Part shown: piece after piece, positions 63,903-64,000 of the stretch
How the letters are laid out: every line of letters begins with the position of its first letter
Position numbering within the stretch: position 1 is the stretch's first letter
Assembly (NCBI GenBank): GCA_964595565.1
Contig: CAZQQX010000001.1
Span: 1-64,000, forward strand
Reading direction: 5' to 3'
Length of the DNA: 64,000 nucleotides
Source: JAQVEM01 sp964595565
GTDB taxonomy: Bacteria; Actinomycetota; Humimicrobiia; Humimicrobiales; Humimicrobiaceae
Position numbers and translations under genes: made by a program
The notes under the pieces: generated by a model
The model's input: the letters and a program-made list of their open reading frames with translations, nothing else
What the model was told of the DNA's origin: nothing
Databases searched by the model: none

Positions 63903-64000
63903 ATGTGTAAAAATGTTATCACAATTGATGGCCCGGCCGGATGCGGGAAGAGTACGGTTTCCAAGATTTTAGCACGGGAGTTAAAATTTAAATATATTGA
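63903..64000 (+). CDS. cmk: Cytidylate kinase, 5' part only
   Basis: ATG 63903 opens a frame running off the window end. The first 32 residues include VITIDGPAGCGKSTVSKILARELKF, the P-loop of cytidylate kinase, with Cys where Ser is more usual in GSGKST. Position after aroA supports the call. Confidence 0.85.
   Translation, partial: MCKNVITIDGPAGCGKSTVSKILARELKFKYI

Overview
The window is 64 kb of an AT-rich bacterial chromosome packed with housekeeping genes. All 57 protein genes I can support lie on the plus strand, mostly in operons with short gaps or small overlaps, and many start with TTG. I see no tRNA, rRNA, CRISPR array, insertion sequence or prophage. Much of the gene order matches what I remember of Gram-positive bacteria. 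The yajC-secD-secF, relA, metallo-hydrolase, hisS, aspS, alaS, ruvX, mltG, aroE, aroC-aroK-aroB-aroQ-pepQ-efp-nusB and tlyA-nadK-recN-pyrG-nudix-xerD-scpA-scpB-cmk blocks follow actinobacterial order (as in Mycobacterium). The 6S RNA between aspS and alaS and the alaS-ruvX-mltG-trmR-trhP run follow Bacillus order. A low-GC, deep-branching Gram-positive, possibly an uncultured actinobacterial or clostridial relative, is my inference and not proven.

Layout. 1-3.2 kb: a methyltransferase/ATP-grasp fusion and tgt. 3.6-14.3 kb: Sec accessory proteins, recJ, the (p)ppGpp enzyme, a metallo-hydrolase, hisS and aspS. 14.4-14.6 kb: a 6S RNA. 14.7-20.7 kb: alaS, ruvX, mltG and a tRNA wobble-uridine pair (trmR, trhP). 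20.8-37.1 kb: shikimate genes (aroE, then aroC-K-B-Q) interleaved with type IV pilus genes: pilT, pilC, a sigma factor, the major pilin, prepilin peptidase, pilM-N-O, a PilP-like protein and three minor pilin-like proteins. 37.2-45.5 kb: pepQ, efp, nusB, prenyl synthase, tlyA, nadK, recN, pyrG. 45.5-52.1 kb: a DUF1461-type membrane protein, an M20 peptidase, a Nudix hydrolase, xerD, an M50 protease, trpS, scpA, scpB. 52.1-61 kb: a lipoprotein with a seven-bladed propeller and a transglutaminase domain, tkt, transaldolase, a large GGDEF/HD-GYP c-di-GMP protein and a YhfC-type membrane protein. 61.0-61.2 kb: a candidate small RNA on the minus strand. 61.4-64 kb: tyrA, aroA and the 5' end of cmk.

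Links between genes. The aro genes and tyrA make chorismate and prephenate; TrhP-type tRNA hydroxylases are known to depend on prephenate, so the trmR-trhP pair may draw on the same pathway. The pilus genes carry their own sigma factor just upstream of the major pilin, whose upstream region holds a housekeeping-type promoter and a sigma-28-like motif. No pilB or pilQ is in the window.

Points most worth checking: the minus-strand RNA at 61.0-61.2 kb with its own promoter and terminator; transaldolase, which appears to start at ATT; the exact 295-bp tandem repeat in a minor pilin; the sigma factor in the pilus cluster; the methyltransferase/ATP-grasp fusion; and the propeller/transglutaminase lipoprotein.
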